Below the pieces are notes generated by a model that had not been told where the DNA came from, searched no databases, and was given only the letters and a program-made list of their open reading frames with translations. Both the position numbers and the translations under genes were made by a program. This document shows, in pieces, positions 52,249-63,500 of a DNA stretch of 64,000 nt; the first letter of the stretch is position 1, and each line of letters starts with the position of its first letter. Source of the stretch: SR1 bacterium human oral taxon HOT-345 (GTDB lineage Bacteria > Patescibacteriota > Gracilibacteria > Absconditabacterales > Absconditicoccaceae); NCBI GenBank assembly GCA_003260355.1, contig MPSQ01000002.1, positions 105,616 to 169,615 of the forward strand, given 5' to 3'.

Positions 52249-53892
52249 CTACACATCTAAAATCCTCTCTTTTACCCTTTCTTTTCCCATTACTTTCATC
52301 ACAGAAAAGAGGTCTGGAGTCTGTTTTGCTCAGCAGAGCTGAATTCTGAGAAACATTGCAAGATCTCCAACTTTCCCGACAAATCCTCACTCCTTAAATT
52401 CCGCATTATTCCCTGCGAAACCATATTTCTTTCCAATCAGTTTAAGCTGATCAAATCGGTCAGTTACCTCGCCATCTAAGCTGAAGTTTTCCGCATAATC
52501 GGCAGCAAAGGCTTTCCAAGTCTCAAGAGGAATCTGCTCTGGGAAGTCAGGTTTTGATTTTTTGATTTCAGTTCGCTTCTCATCGTAGAAAAAGAGGATA
52601 TTTTTCTCAATATCGCTGTAAAGCGTAAATCTCTTCGGGTCTTTTTCCGTGTGCCTTTCAATATTCAGTGCAGCTTTGGTGTATTCGGCGTGCTTTTCCA
52701 TCAGTTCGGCAAGCTCCTTGTGATAGTCCTTTGCCCAAGCGAGTCCTTGTTCATAGAGTTCGGCAGTGTTGAGCTTGGAAAGGTAGCCGTTGTTGATATT
52801 CTGGAGCTTCACAAAGTCAAAAAGCGCTCCTGAGACATTCATCTTCTCAAGTGAGAACTGAAAATCCAAAAAAGTCTGATTCTCATGCGCTCTTTGCCAG
52901 TCTTCATAGCTAGAATCTGCGAGCGTCATGATGTATTCCAAAAGGGCTTGTGGAGCATATCCTGCCTCAAAAAAGAATTCTACATTTGCCTCTGGGTCCT
53001 TTCTCTTGCTCAGCTTTCTTTTCTTTCCTTCATCAAGCTTACATATCGGAGCCAAGTGGCAGTATTCAGGTGCAGGCAAGTTAAAGGCTCCGAAAAGCTG
53101 GAGATGAAGCGGAACGGAAGTCAGCCACTCCTCACCTCTCGTGATGGTCGTCACTCTCATCAAGGTATCGTCCACAATATGTGCAAGATGATAGGTTGGA
53201 AGCCCGTCTCCTTTGATTAGCACAATATCATTATAGTTGTCAATCATAGAAATCTCGCCTCTGATCAGGTCTTGGAAAACGATCTTCTTGGTCGTATCGC
53301 CATGAGAACGGAACCTCAAAACAGGAAAAGTCTGACCTTCTGCATTGAATTTTTCTAGGAGTTCGTCTGGAGTTTTATTTCTCCATTCGGAGTAGTTTCC
53401 GTAGATTCCGGGGATTTGCTTGCTTGCGGTCTGCATTTCTCTGATTTCATTGAGTCTTTCTTCGCTCATTCGGCACGGATAGGCGAGTCCTTGAGCTACT
53501 AAATGCTTTGCAAACACCTCATAAATCGACCTCCTCTGAGATTGCACATAAGGACCGTAGTTTCCAAATTCTTCTGTCAAAGTAAGGAGTCCTTCATCAA
53601 ACTGAATTCAGAATTTTTTGAGGATTTTGAGTAAAACCTGGGTGGCTCCTGCTACTTCTCTTTTTTGATCGGTATCTTCGATTCTGAGGAAGAAAACGCC
53701 GTTATTTTGTCTTGCGTGTTTTCGCCCAATAAATGAGGTATAGAGATGCCCAAAATGCAAATATCAGGTTGGACTTGGTGCGAAACGAAGCACTTTCCCC
53801 TCAGGTCTTGGAGGGTATTTTGCCAAAAGGTCATCTATGCTTTCTTTCACTTGAGGAAAGAGGAGATCTGCGAGTTCTGCTCGGGTTGTCAT
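52249..53892 (-). CDS. gltX: glutamyl-tRNA synthetase, 547 aa
   Basis: Charges tRNA-Glu. Class I motifs: RFAPSPTGYLHFGH (HIGH box; the Gly of PTG is TGA), LRIEDTDQKR, ITRGEEWLTS and KLSKRKD (KMSKS box). CGA at residue 57 (FIG.KHAR) aligns with Trp of the family's (S/N)WLFAR, and CGA at 141 (AYPC.MSEERL) aligns with Tyr/Phe of CYC/CFC, both supporting CGA=Trp; conserved Arg residues use CGT or AGA. Two TGA in the C-terminal tail extend it to VKERILDV. Longer than E. coli GltX by about 75 residues. Follows argS after 33 bp. Confidence 0.96.
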
Positions 53893-53925
53893 GGTGTTAT
53901 GGAATGAAGATATAAAAATCTGTAT

Positions 53926-55644
53926 TTACATACTTTCAGGTGTCGAGATTCCGAGGAGCTCAAGAGCATTTTTCATCACACACTGAATCGCTTCAATCAA
54001 GGCTAAACGAGCCGTGCTCAAAGCAAGATTGTTCTCGTCTCGGATTTTCGCTTCGTGATAGTAGCTTGAAAACTGCTTTGCCAGGCTTAATGCAAATCTT
54101 GCAATACCATTAGGTTTATATTCGCTGGCTGATTTCTGCACGAGGTCTGGGAAACTCGCAAGCTGAAGGAGCAGATTTTTTTCGCTTTCTAAAGTCAAAA
54201 GGCTGAAATCTGGCTCTGAAAGCTGGGAACGATCCACTTTTTTGAAAATAGATGAAATTCTCGCAGACATATACTGTAGGTAAGGACCAGTCTCTCATTC
54301 AAAAGAAAGTGCCGTCTGCTTATCAAAAGTGATCCCTTTTTCTGAGTCTTGAAGGAGCATCCCGAATTTCATCGCAGCAAAAGCTACATCGTGAGCAATT
54401 TCAGCTTTTTTTTCTGCTGGTAAATCACGATCAGCGACTAGCTCTTCCGCTTTTGCAAGCAGTTCGTCACGGAAATCCTCATACAAAACGACATTTCCTG
54501 CACGCGAGGACATTTTTCCATCAACTAAATCCACCAAACCATAGGATACATGTTTCAATTTATCGTGATCAAATCCAATGAGTTCCAAAGTTTTGAAGAG
54601 CTGCTGGAAATGATGCTCTTGCTCTAGTCAAACTACATATAGCGACTGATCATAGTCAGGGAAATCAGACTTTTTCTGGTAGGCAAGCGCAATATCTTTG
54701 GTAGAATAAAGCGAAGCTCCCGTTGATTTGAGAAGAAGAAAGACCCCAAGCCCAAATTCTTCCAAATCCATCACCGTTGCTCCCTGTGATTTCTTTGCAA
54801 TGCCTTTCGCCAAAAGCTCTTCAACAATGCGGATTCCTGGCTGCTCAACGTCACTTTCGTAGTATCGTTTGTCCATCTCTGCACTTCCAAGCTCAGCAAA
54901 AATATGCTGTATATCTTGTAAACAAAGCGCTCTTGTTTCCTTCCAAAGCGCAATCAATTCTGAATCTCAATCCTCAAGCGCCTTTTGGAGAGCTTCAATC
55001 TGAGGCTTGTAAAGGTTAGGATTCTCATCTACTTTTCTCGTCGCCAAAGTATAGATCTGTCCCACCCATTTCGTAAAATTCTGCTCTGGGAAAGGCTGCT
55101 GATCAAAGTTTTTGTAATACCAAATCCATTTCGCTACATGTGCCCCAATATCGCCTGGATAGCAGGTTTTGATGACCTTATTTCCAGCGAATTTTAAAAC
55201 TCTAGCAATACTCTCACTTAGAAGAAAATTTCTCACATGCCCGATATGAATGGATTTATGGGTATTTGGAGCCCAACCTTCAAGAAGGATTGTTTTCCCA
55301 GTCTTTTCTCCTGCTCCAAAGTCAGCTTTTTCTTTCTTGATCTGCTGAAGAACTTCTGAGGCGAGAACTTGAGTATTGAAGCTTGCATTTACATAAGGTC
55401 CTACCGCATAAAATTCAGAAAAAAGAGAAGAAGTCTGATTTTTCTCCTGAAGAAAGGCAAGCACTTCACTCGCAATCATATTTGGAGCCTTCTCCAGCGA
55501 CTTTGCAAACTGAAAACACGGGAAAGCTAAGTCTCCTTTAACATTATCAGGAGCCATCTGAATAAGAGGCAAGAGTTCCTGCTTTGAAACTTGGAAAAAT
55601 GGAGAGAGGAGTTCGGCAAATTTATTTTTGTAGGAAAGGAGCAT
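53926..55644 (-). CDS. argS: arginyl-tRNA synthetase, 572 aa
   Basis: Charges tRNA-Arg; of special interest since two Arg codons look reassigned. N-terminal Add1 domain, HIGH box in WAPNTHKSIHIGHVRNF, then PGDIGAHVAKW, MDK.YYESDVEQPG (CGA at residue 260 aligns with Trp of the family's DxWxxES), GATVMDLEEFG, STGASLYSTKDIALA, KMSSRAGNVV and the anticodon-binding DALR domain ending ELLGISTPESM. Three TGA glycines (EDGDSE, VVGLEQE, FEGETGPYLQY) connect four fragments. ATG 55644 preferred; TTG 55647 precedes it. Confidence 0.96.
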
Positions 55645-55674
55645 CAATCAAAAAGCTAACATAAAACGCTATGA

Positions 55675-55702
55675 AGTATAGTAATTCACAAGCAGATTGC
55701 AA
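55675..55702 (-). promoter_or_regulatory. promoter of argS-gltX
   Basis: On the minus strand TTGCAA (55697-55702), 16-bp spacer, TATACT (55675-55680). Leader about 24 nt. Confidence 0.65.
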
Positions 55703-55963
55703 AGTTTTTTGTCTGATTTTTTTGCTGGTATTTGCTAAAATTAAGAGAACTCTTGATTTCTGGGACTGATTTTTTATTATCAGCATCGGCTTTTGTTTTC
55801 ATTGGTGATGGAAGTTTTTGGGGTAGATACGAGATGAAAGCCTTTATTGTTAAAGCTTAATCCTTGCTCCCTTGTGCTTGGAAAAGTCCATAGTATGCGA
55901 AATTATTAGGAGGGGAGAAATGGCTTTTACATCCTAAGATTGTTCTATATTCTCTATGTGTAT
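55703..55963. other. intergenic region before recJ
   Basis: About 260 bp. It contains a 33-codon plus-strand frame (55808-55909, MEVFGVDTRGKPLLLK...) and a strong Shine-Dalgarno-like AGGAGGGG (55908-55915) followed by a 5-codon ATG frame; neither can be supported as a gene. The recJ promoter was not identified. Confidence 0.35.
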
Positions 55964-57616
55964 ATGCGTTATCAAATCTTAAATCAAGATGCAGATTTAT
56001 CTTTAATCCAAAGACTCCTAAAAGTAAGAAATGTCTCAGATGCTCCTCAAGATTTCCTCAATCCAAGTATTGCAAATTATCGGTTAGATCCTTTTTTGCT
56101 CAATGATATGGAAAAATGAGTCGATAGAATTATCGATGCGATGAAGCGTAAGGAAAAAATTATGATTTTTGGAGATTATGATGTAGATGGGATTACTTCG
56201 AGTTTTTCGGTTTATAAATTTATTAGCTATTTTTTGGGATATAAAAATATTAGCATTAGATATCCCAACAGAGTTGAGGATGGATATGGGCTCAAAAATA
56301 AGCATTTGGATGCGATGAAAAATGAAGGAGTGCAGCTGATTATCACGGTCGATAATGGAATCGCATCCGTGGAAGAGGCAAAGTATGCTAAAGAGCTTTG
56401 AATAGATATGGTGGTTACTGATCATCATCATGCTCTTGAGACGCTTCCAGATGTTTGTGCATTGATTAATCCACAGGTTTCTCCTCTCTATCCTTTTAAG
56501 TGATTGGCTGGAGTTGGGGTGGCTTTTAAGCTGATTAATGCTCTTCTCTCAAAATCTACTTTTTCTAAAGAGAAAAAAAATCAGATTTTTAACTATTTTT
56601 TGCCGATTGTGGCTATTGGGACGGTGGCTGATGTGGTTCCTTTGGTCCAGGAGAATAGGGTTATTGTCAAAAGAGGCTTGGAACTTATGAATTATCATCC
56701 TGATCTTTTGCCCAAGTGATTGCAAGGTTTCCTTAATTTTCTGAATCTTAAGGGGAAAATTGATACGTTTCATATTGGGTTTGTGATTGGTCCTAGGATT
56801 AATGCCTGAGGAAGAATTGAAAGTCCCTACGATAGTCTTAGGATTTTCCTCTCGGAGTGAGAACATCAATTGCCGTATCTAGAAAGGATTGAATCTATCA
56901 ATACTGAGAGAAGGAGAATGCAGGATCAGGCTTTTAGAGTGGCAGAAAAACAGGTCAATCCTGATCAGAATTTTCTTTTTGTTTGTGATGAGTCGTTTCA
57001 TGAGGGGATTGTAGGAATTGTTTCTGGGAGAATTACGGAGAAATATTACAAGCCTTCTGCTGTTTTTAAGCTTGATTTGGAGAAAAAACAGGCTGTTGCT
57101 TCCCTTAGAGGACCTGATTATTTCAATGTGATTGAGATGATTATTCAGGCTTCTCCCTATCTGAAAAGATTCTGAGGACATAAGGGGGCCTGAGGATTGA
57201 CTGTTGATCTGGAACATCTGGATACGGTGCTTGGTATTTTCCAAAACTATTGTCAGTCTCGTATTACTTCAGAACAACTGGAAAAGGTTATTCAGGTGGA
57301 TACGTGTCTTCTCTCTCATGAATGGAATACAGAAGAACTTTCAGAGATTGAGCAGCTTGCTCCTTTTGGTGAGGGGAATCAAGAACCTAATTTTCTACTA
57401 GAAGGTATTAAGGTTGAAAAGGTAGAGAAGGTTTGAAAAAATGGTGGGTCGCATCTTAAGATTTATGGAAAATTCGGTGAACAACCGATTTCTAGCCTGT
57501 TTTCTAGTAAAGGAGTAGAGATTGATAGTATATGAAGTCAGGTTTCCATTGTTGGTGCGGTGAAGAGAGATTCCTATAATTGAGGGTTTTATGTCTATGG
57601 TAATAGTCTGATTTAG
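55964..57616 (+). CDS. recJ: single-stranded-DNA exonuclease RecJ, 550 aa
   Basis: 5'-3' exonuclease of recombination and mismatch repair. DHH domain: MIFGDYDVDGITSS, ITVDNGI, VVTDHHHALETLPD, VAIGTVADVVPL; DHHA1 domain: GFVIGPRINAGGRIESP, FHEGIVGIVSGRI, RFGGHKGAGGLTVD; C-terminal OB domain ending VGAVKRDSYNGGFYVYG. Metal-binding Asp/His residues are intact. About fifteen TGA are read as Gly, several inside motifs (INAGGR, RFGGHKGAGG). Length normal. Confidence 0.96.
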
Positions 57617-57636
57617 TGCTATTTCTTGTGATCTAT

Positions 57637-57668
57637 AAAAAAAGAAGGGGCAAAACTCCTTCTTTTTT
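57637..57668. terminator. bidirectional terminator between recJ and RNase J gene
   Basis: A-run plus GAAGG pairs with CCTTC plus T-run around a short loop; it can serve both convergent genes. Confidence 0.8.
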
Positions 57669-57681
57669 CAGTTTTATTTTT

Positions 57682-59631
57682 TTAGTCGTTATAGCCCTGT
57701 TCTTCGAGTGTCATTCCGATAATTTCTTCATTGTTATCTACTGGAATGTTTTGCACGGCTTCACGATTGATGTATACATACATGAGCATGAGCATTGGCA
57801 CTCTACCGATAATTTTGGTGATGTATTCTCCAAGTGCTTCTCTAATGAACTTGAGATTATCCTTGATATCCATTCTCTTTTTGCAATTATCGTTGTATTT
57901 TGCTCTTGCGAACTCTACAATCTGGGTATGAATCTTTTTTACCTCTGAAGAATAGACAAATCCTCTCGATTCAATTTGGATATTTCCGACGAGTTCTTTG
58001 GTTTTGGTATCAACTTTGAAAATCAGACCGACGATTCCATTTTCTGCCATAATAGATCTGGCTTTCATTACATATTCTCCAGAAAGGTGCCCTTGTCCTT
58101 TCCCATCAATCATTACGGTATCAAGCTTAATCCTCTTTTCTGAAACAAAAGCTACTTCGTCGTAGAGCTCTACGATTTGTCCATTATCAGGAAGAAGTAC
58201 CTTATCTTCAGGGATCCCCATCATCATAGCAACTTTTTTGTTTGCATGTCTCATATAAGGTTCTCCGTGGATTGGGCAAAAATATTCAGGATTCAAGAGA
58301 GAAAACATCATCTTCAAATCCTCTTGGTATCCATGTCCTGAAGTATGAGTATCTAAACCAGGTTCATCAATGACTTCTACGCCTAGACGAACAAGGTCGT
58401 TGATCATTCAGATTACTGCTTTTTCATTTCCAGGAATGGTGTGAGAAGAAAGCAAAACTGCATCTCCTGGTCTGAGCATGAAATCTTTCACTTCTCCTTT
58501 TGCCATTCTTACTAGAGCTGAGTTTTCTTCTCCTTGAGAACCGGTGCAAAGCACAAGTACTTTTTCATCAGGCATAGACTCTGCTTCTGATGAGAGCTGG
58601 CGAATCATCCCCTTAGGAACATTGATATATCCGAGTTCTTGACAGAGCTGAACATTAAGTACCATAGATCTTCAGGCGAGGAAGATTACTTTATCGTATT
58701 TTACTGCACTTTGGATGATCTGGATGATTCTTCCTACGTTAGAAGCGAACGTAGAGACGATCATTCTTTTCTTTTTGTAGGCGTTAAGGATTTTATCGAT
58801 ATTTTCTCCAATTACCTTTTCTGAAACGGAATGCCCTGGTTTATTTGCATTGGTAGATTCTCAGAGGTAAAGTCTGACTCCTTCTTGACCGATTCTGGAA
58901 ATTTTTCCGAGGTCGGCAGGCTTATCTATCGCTGGTGTGAAATCAATTTTAAAATCTCCAGAGAATACAATTAATCCTTTTGGAGTATGAAGGGAAAGTC
59001 CCATAGATTCTGGTATTGAGTGATTTACTCTGAAAAATTCTAAAGTGAAGGCTCCAAGTTTGAAAATATCCATATCAGGATCAACGAGCTTGAATTTCAG
59101 ATTTTTTGCATCTTTTTCATCCAAACTCCTCTTGATCATACCGATTGTTAGAGGAGATGTGTAAATTGTTGGATACCCTAGGCTTTCAATGATGTTTTTT
59201 ACTGCTCCAATATGATCCAAGTGTCCGTGTGTGATTACGATTCCTTTGATATTTTTCTTTTTGGCTACTAGATAGCTAACATCAGGAATAATGTAGTCTA
59301 CACCTGGCATTGTGTCGTCGGCAAACTCCATCCCAGCATCAATTACCAAAATATCATTCCCGTATTCTACGACATTCATATTTGACCCGATCTGTTCTAG
59401 TCCTCAAAGTCCAAAAACTTTGACGGGTTGTTCCCCTTTTTTGATCAATTTCTTTGGGTCTTCAATTTTTTTGCTTACAGGCTTGTTTCTATGTCTGAGA
59501 AAGGCCTCTGAAGAAAGGGGTTGTTGATTTGAAGATCTGCGAGGTCTGGATGAACGAGAAGTTCAACCAGATTTTTTGTTGTTTTTCTCTCACAAATTGA
59601 TAGAAATGTTTGATTGCATTGTAGTTTCCAT
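57682..59631 (-). CDS. rnj: ribonuclease J, 649 aa
   Basis: Metallo-beta-lactamase/beta-CASP ribonuclease for mRNA decay and rRNA maturation. An Arg/Ser/Asn-rich N-terminal extension of about 75 residues precedes VKVFGLGGLEQIGSNMNVV. Zinc motif VITHGHLDHIGAVKN, RVNHSIPESMGLSL, VFSGDFKID, then beta-CASP motifs ASNVGRIIQI, CTGSQGEENSAL, HTSGHGYQEDLKMM and PIHGEPYMRHANKK. C-terminal domain ends EEQGYND. Six or so TGA glycines. Its start is only 31 bp from the divergent methyltransferase start. Confidence 0.96.
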
Positions 59632-59662
59632 TTTTTGAATTTTTAATTTAAAAGTAAATAAG

Positions 59663-60217
59663 ATGTTAAATGAGTTTTTGACTCAACTCAGGGCTTCGTG
59701 TGAGGCGAGACGTGTCCCACTGATTTCTCGTGAAAGCGAACTTCATATCCGTAATCTCCTCCAAAAACATCAACCAAAAACTTGTCTGGAAATTGGGGCA
59801 GCTGAGGGGTATAGTAGTATCGTGATTGCAAGCACGATTGCAGAATGGTGAGGTCAGCTTACTTCTTTTGAAGTGGCGTATCCTGCCTATTTGGAAGCAC
59901 AGAGAAATATTCATCAGGCAAAATGCTGGAATACGACTCTGTATCCGTTTGATATTACGAAATCTGAAACAACAGCAAGCGTATTGCCCGTGCACTGTGA
60001 TTTTGTATTCATTGATGCTCAGAAAAGCCAGTATGGAACCTATTTAGAGAAAATACAAGAAAATCTTAGCTCGGAAAATATCATACTCTTGGACGATGTC
60101 GTCAAGTATCAAACAAAACTAACTTGATTATACGAATTCCTAGAAAAAAATCAAATCAATTATCAGATTTTGGAGAGTGAGCCAGGAGATGGGATGATGC
60201 TGATTGAAACCAAATAG
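59663..60217 (+). CDS. class I SAM-dependent O-methyltransferase-like protein, 184 aa
   Basis: Rossmann methyltransferase: motif I CLEIGAAEGYSSIVIAS (about residues 41-57), GQLTSFEVAYPAYLEAQRNIHQA, CDFVFIDAQKSQYGTYLEKIQENL (motif IV with the metal-binding Asp region), IILLDDVV, and GDGMMLIETK at the end, the pattern of the caffeoyl-CoA/COMT-like O-methyltransferase family. Two TGA glycines. It has no room for a promoter of its own outside the divergent RNase J gene. A small lipoprotein gene follows 22 bp on. Confidence 0.85.
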
Positions 60218-60239
60218 CTTTTAGTTTGTGAGGAAAAAG

Positions 60240-60413
60240 ATGAAAAAAAATTTGATTGGAGTATTTTTGCTATGTTGTATGCTGTTTTCTGGATGTGGTG
60301 CTAAGTCTCAGAATGAAGCTGTCGATGAGAAGCCAGAACTGGCTCCTATTTGCCCAGAAGGATTTTATTGGGTTGATTCTATCAAATCTTGCATGCTTAT
60401 TTTGGATGAATAA
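60240..60413 (+). CDS. small lipoprotein, 57 aa
   Basis: MKKNLIGVFLLCCMLFSGCGAKS is a lipoprotein signal with lipobox FSGC; the mature part is only about 38 residues, acidic, with two more Cys (PICPEG, KSCML). AGGA lies six bases before the ATG, one of few clear Shine-Dalgarno sites in the window. No TGA. Function unknown. Confidence 0.7.
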   Translation: MKKNLIGVFLLCCMLFSGCGAKSQNEAVDEKPELAPICPEGFYWVDSIKSCMLILDE

Positions 60414-60513
60414 TGTAGGGATATTTTTTATTATTTGGCAATTGATTTTTTCTAGCAAGGTGGGTTTTGGGCTATAGATTGGACTTTTGATGAGGAAGGA
60501 AGCAAAGGAAGAG

Positions 60514-60541
60514 TTGCTTTTTTTGAAAAGATTCTTATAGT
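60514..60541 (+). promoter_or_regulatory. promoter of the BspA-type gene
   Basis: TTGCTT (60514-60519), 16-bp spacer, TATAGT (60536-60541), 34 bp before the ATG. Confidence 0.65.
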
Positions 60542-60575
60542 TCCCTCGTTTTTTAGTTGTTTTGTATTACGGTTG

Positions 60576-63500
60576 ATGAAAATGTTTTTGAGACGCTTAG
60601 TTTTTCTGGTTTTGAGTTTTGTTTTTCTCGGTGGAATATGAAATTTTCTTGCTTTTGCTGCGGTAAGTGTTCCTAGTCAGACTTTTGATCTATGAACGAA
60701 TGTTGATGGAGTTTGGGATCAGGGAACTCAAATCTTGACTGTTCAGACTCGTTGAGCAGGAACAGGACAAATTGTGGCTGCTAAATGGAATACCATGGTG
60801 AATACGCTTAGTCTGAAAACAGAGGAGATTACCAAGGTGGAATTTAAGCAGGATGTTTGGTTTCCAAATGTAGCAAATAGCTTGTTCCATAGCTTTAAAA
60901 GTCAGATTATTTTTCCATCAAATCAATATACGAGCAATGTTTTGTCAATGGCAAGTATGTTTTTTGGAGCTGTAAAATTTAACTCTGATATTTCAAACTG
61001 GGATGTAAGTAATGTAACCAATATGGGCTGAATGTTTAATAGGGCAGAAAGCTTTAATATTGATATTTCTCATTGGAATACGAGTAAAGTAAATCAAATG
61101 GGGACAATGTTTTACTGAGCAAAAAACTTTAATCAACCAATAGGGACCTGGGATACGAGTAAAGTAAAAGATATGAGTCAGATGTTTGGAAATGCAAAGA
61201 CTTTTAATCAGAATCTTTCTAGTTGGGATGTATCAAAAGTTGAGAATATGCGAGGAATGTTTAACTGAGCAGAGCAATTTGATGGAGATATTTCTACTTG
61301 GAATACCAGTGAAGTAACTAATATGGCTGGTATGTTTGGGAATGCAAAAAACTTCAATCAACCAATAGGAAACTGGAATACGAGTAAAGTTACTACTATG
61401 GCCTCAATGTTTTATTATGCTCATAAATTCAATCAACCAATTGGCAACTGGAATACGAGTAATGTAACTAATATGCAGTCGACCTTTCATTGAGCAACAG
61501 TTTTTAACCAACCAATAGGGAACTGGAATACGAGTAAAGTAATAGATATGTCCTTTATGTTTCATGTTGCAAGGGATTTTAATCAGCCAATAGGAAACTG
61601 GGATACGAGTAAGGTTACTACCATGAATTCTATGTTTCGTTGAGCAGTAAATTTCGATCAGCCAATAGGGAACTGGGATACGAGTAAGGTTATTAATATG
61701 CTTATGATGTTTCATTGAGCGTTAAATTTTGATCAGCTAATAGGAAATTGGAATACGAGTAAGGTAACTACCATGCAGGCTATGTTTCAATGAGCACCAA
61801 AATTTAATCAACCGATAGGCAACTGGAATACGAGTAATGTAACTCGTATGGATTCTATGTTTGCCTGAGCTACTAAATTTGATCAACCGATAGGAAATTG
61901 GGATACGAGTAAGGTTACTACTATGTCCTCGATGTTTGGTAATGCAGAAAATTTCAATCAAGCAATAGGCAACTGGGATACAAGTAAAGTTACTAATATG
62001 GGTTGAATGTTTGCAGGTGCTATAAAATTTAATGCTGATATTTCTAGTTGGAATACAAGCAAGGTTACTAGTATGTGGCTTATGTTTAATAGAGCTTCAA
62101 GTTTTACTCACGATATTTCAAATTGGGATTTCTCTCAAATTAATCATGGTCAATTTTGAGGTATCGTTATTAAAGATGATGCATTAAAAGTAAAAGGTAT
62201 CTATCGATATCCGAGTGAAAATTATAAAAAGCTTTTGGAGGCTATAGATGCTAAACATCAAGCAGGGATTTTGGACTTTACAAAGCTTAGACATGTTGGA
62301 GTTCAGTCTACGTATTGTACTTTTGCTGATTTGAGAGATAGACTGATCTCTGAAGGCTTGAATATTCGGTGACAAGATAAATTTGACTGTAAGCCAAAGT
62401 TCACTTTTACTACTCCTACATTGCAGAGCAGCTGAACGATCACAGATACGACTATTACTTTCAAGAGTGAGTTCCCTTTGACGCAAACTGATCTAGATAA
62501 TGGAGTGCTCTCAGTAGATCCAGTAGGAACAACTGTGCAATACTCGAATTTTAACTGTAGCTTAGAACCCTTAGATGCTACTAAGGTAAACTGTAGTGTT
62601 AAGATTACTTCTACACAAGAACAAAGCGATAAAAATCTGAAACTTAAATTCTATAAGAATCTCTGAAACAATAGAATCATTCAAACTTCTGCACTTATAA
62701 CTGGTTATCTTATTGATACGCAAGCACCAAAACCAGCTCAACTCGATATTGATACAAGCTCAGGTATTCATACTCCAACCGTGACTTTAAGAAGCTTTGA
62801 AGATGTCTGAGCAGCAGGAACTGGAGCGTGTAAACTTTCTTATACTGGTGCTTGAGGAATCCCTCAAACGATCACTCCACTTTTGCTTGGAGCATCACAC
62901 GTTTTGAACTTCAACCCAACAGAAACTGTTCATACGGTGAAAGTAACCTGTTCAGATAAGGTAGGGAATGTTTCAGAGAATGAGATTAAGTTTCCTCCAA
63001 TTATCGAGTTTAGTCCGAGTAATGTTACAGTTAGTAAAGACGTAATGAGCTGAACTTTTACGGTTTATTCTCCAAGTAGTTTTAAGATTAAGCATATCAA
63101 CGTTGCAAATCCAGCAGATACTGGAGTAACAAAGATCATTTGTAATGGGCAGGATTTGTGATTAGGAGGAGCGGTTGATTTTGATAATGGTCCAACTAAT
63201 AAAGTGCAATGTAGTTTTCAATGAATCAATACGAGTGGAATCCTAAAGATTATCGCAAAGGATGCAAATGGTGCTGAAGGTCAAAATAGAGCGTTCTTTA
63301 TTCATGATACGAATCTTCCTTCTCTTTTGATTACACCACTTGGTATGTTGACGGGAGGTGATCTTGCCTTTACGGTAATCGCTACGGATGATCAAGGAAT
63401 CGCTGCTACAGGAGTTCAAATTACTTCTCCAGGTGCAGCAATGAATATCCAAAACCTTGCTTGTGTTCAGGTGAATCCTACGAAGGTGCAATGTGATTTT

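Noticed and set aside
55808..55909. 33-codon frame MEVFGVDTRGKP... upstream of recJ
   Set aside because: Slightly RuvC-like at the start, but far too short and without upstream signal.
55908..55939. Strong Shine-Dalgarno-like AGGAGGGG followed by ATG and a 5-codon peptide before recJ
   Set aside because: Could be a leader peptide, but there is no attenuator structure and other genes here do not need such a site.
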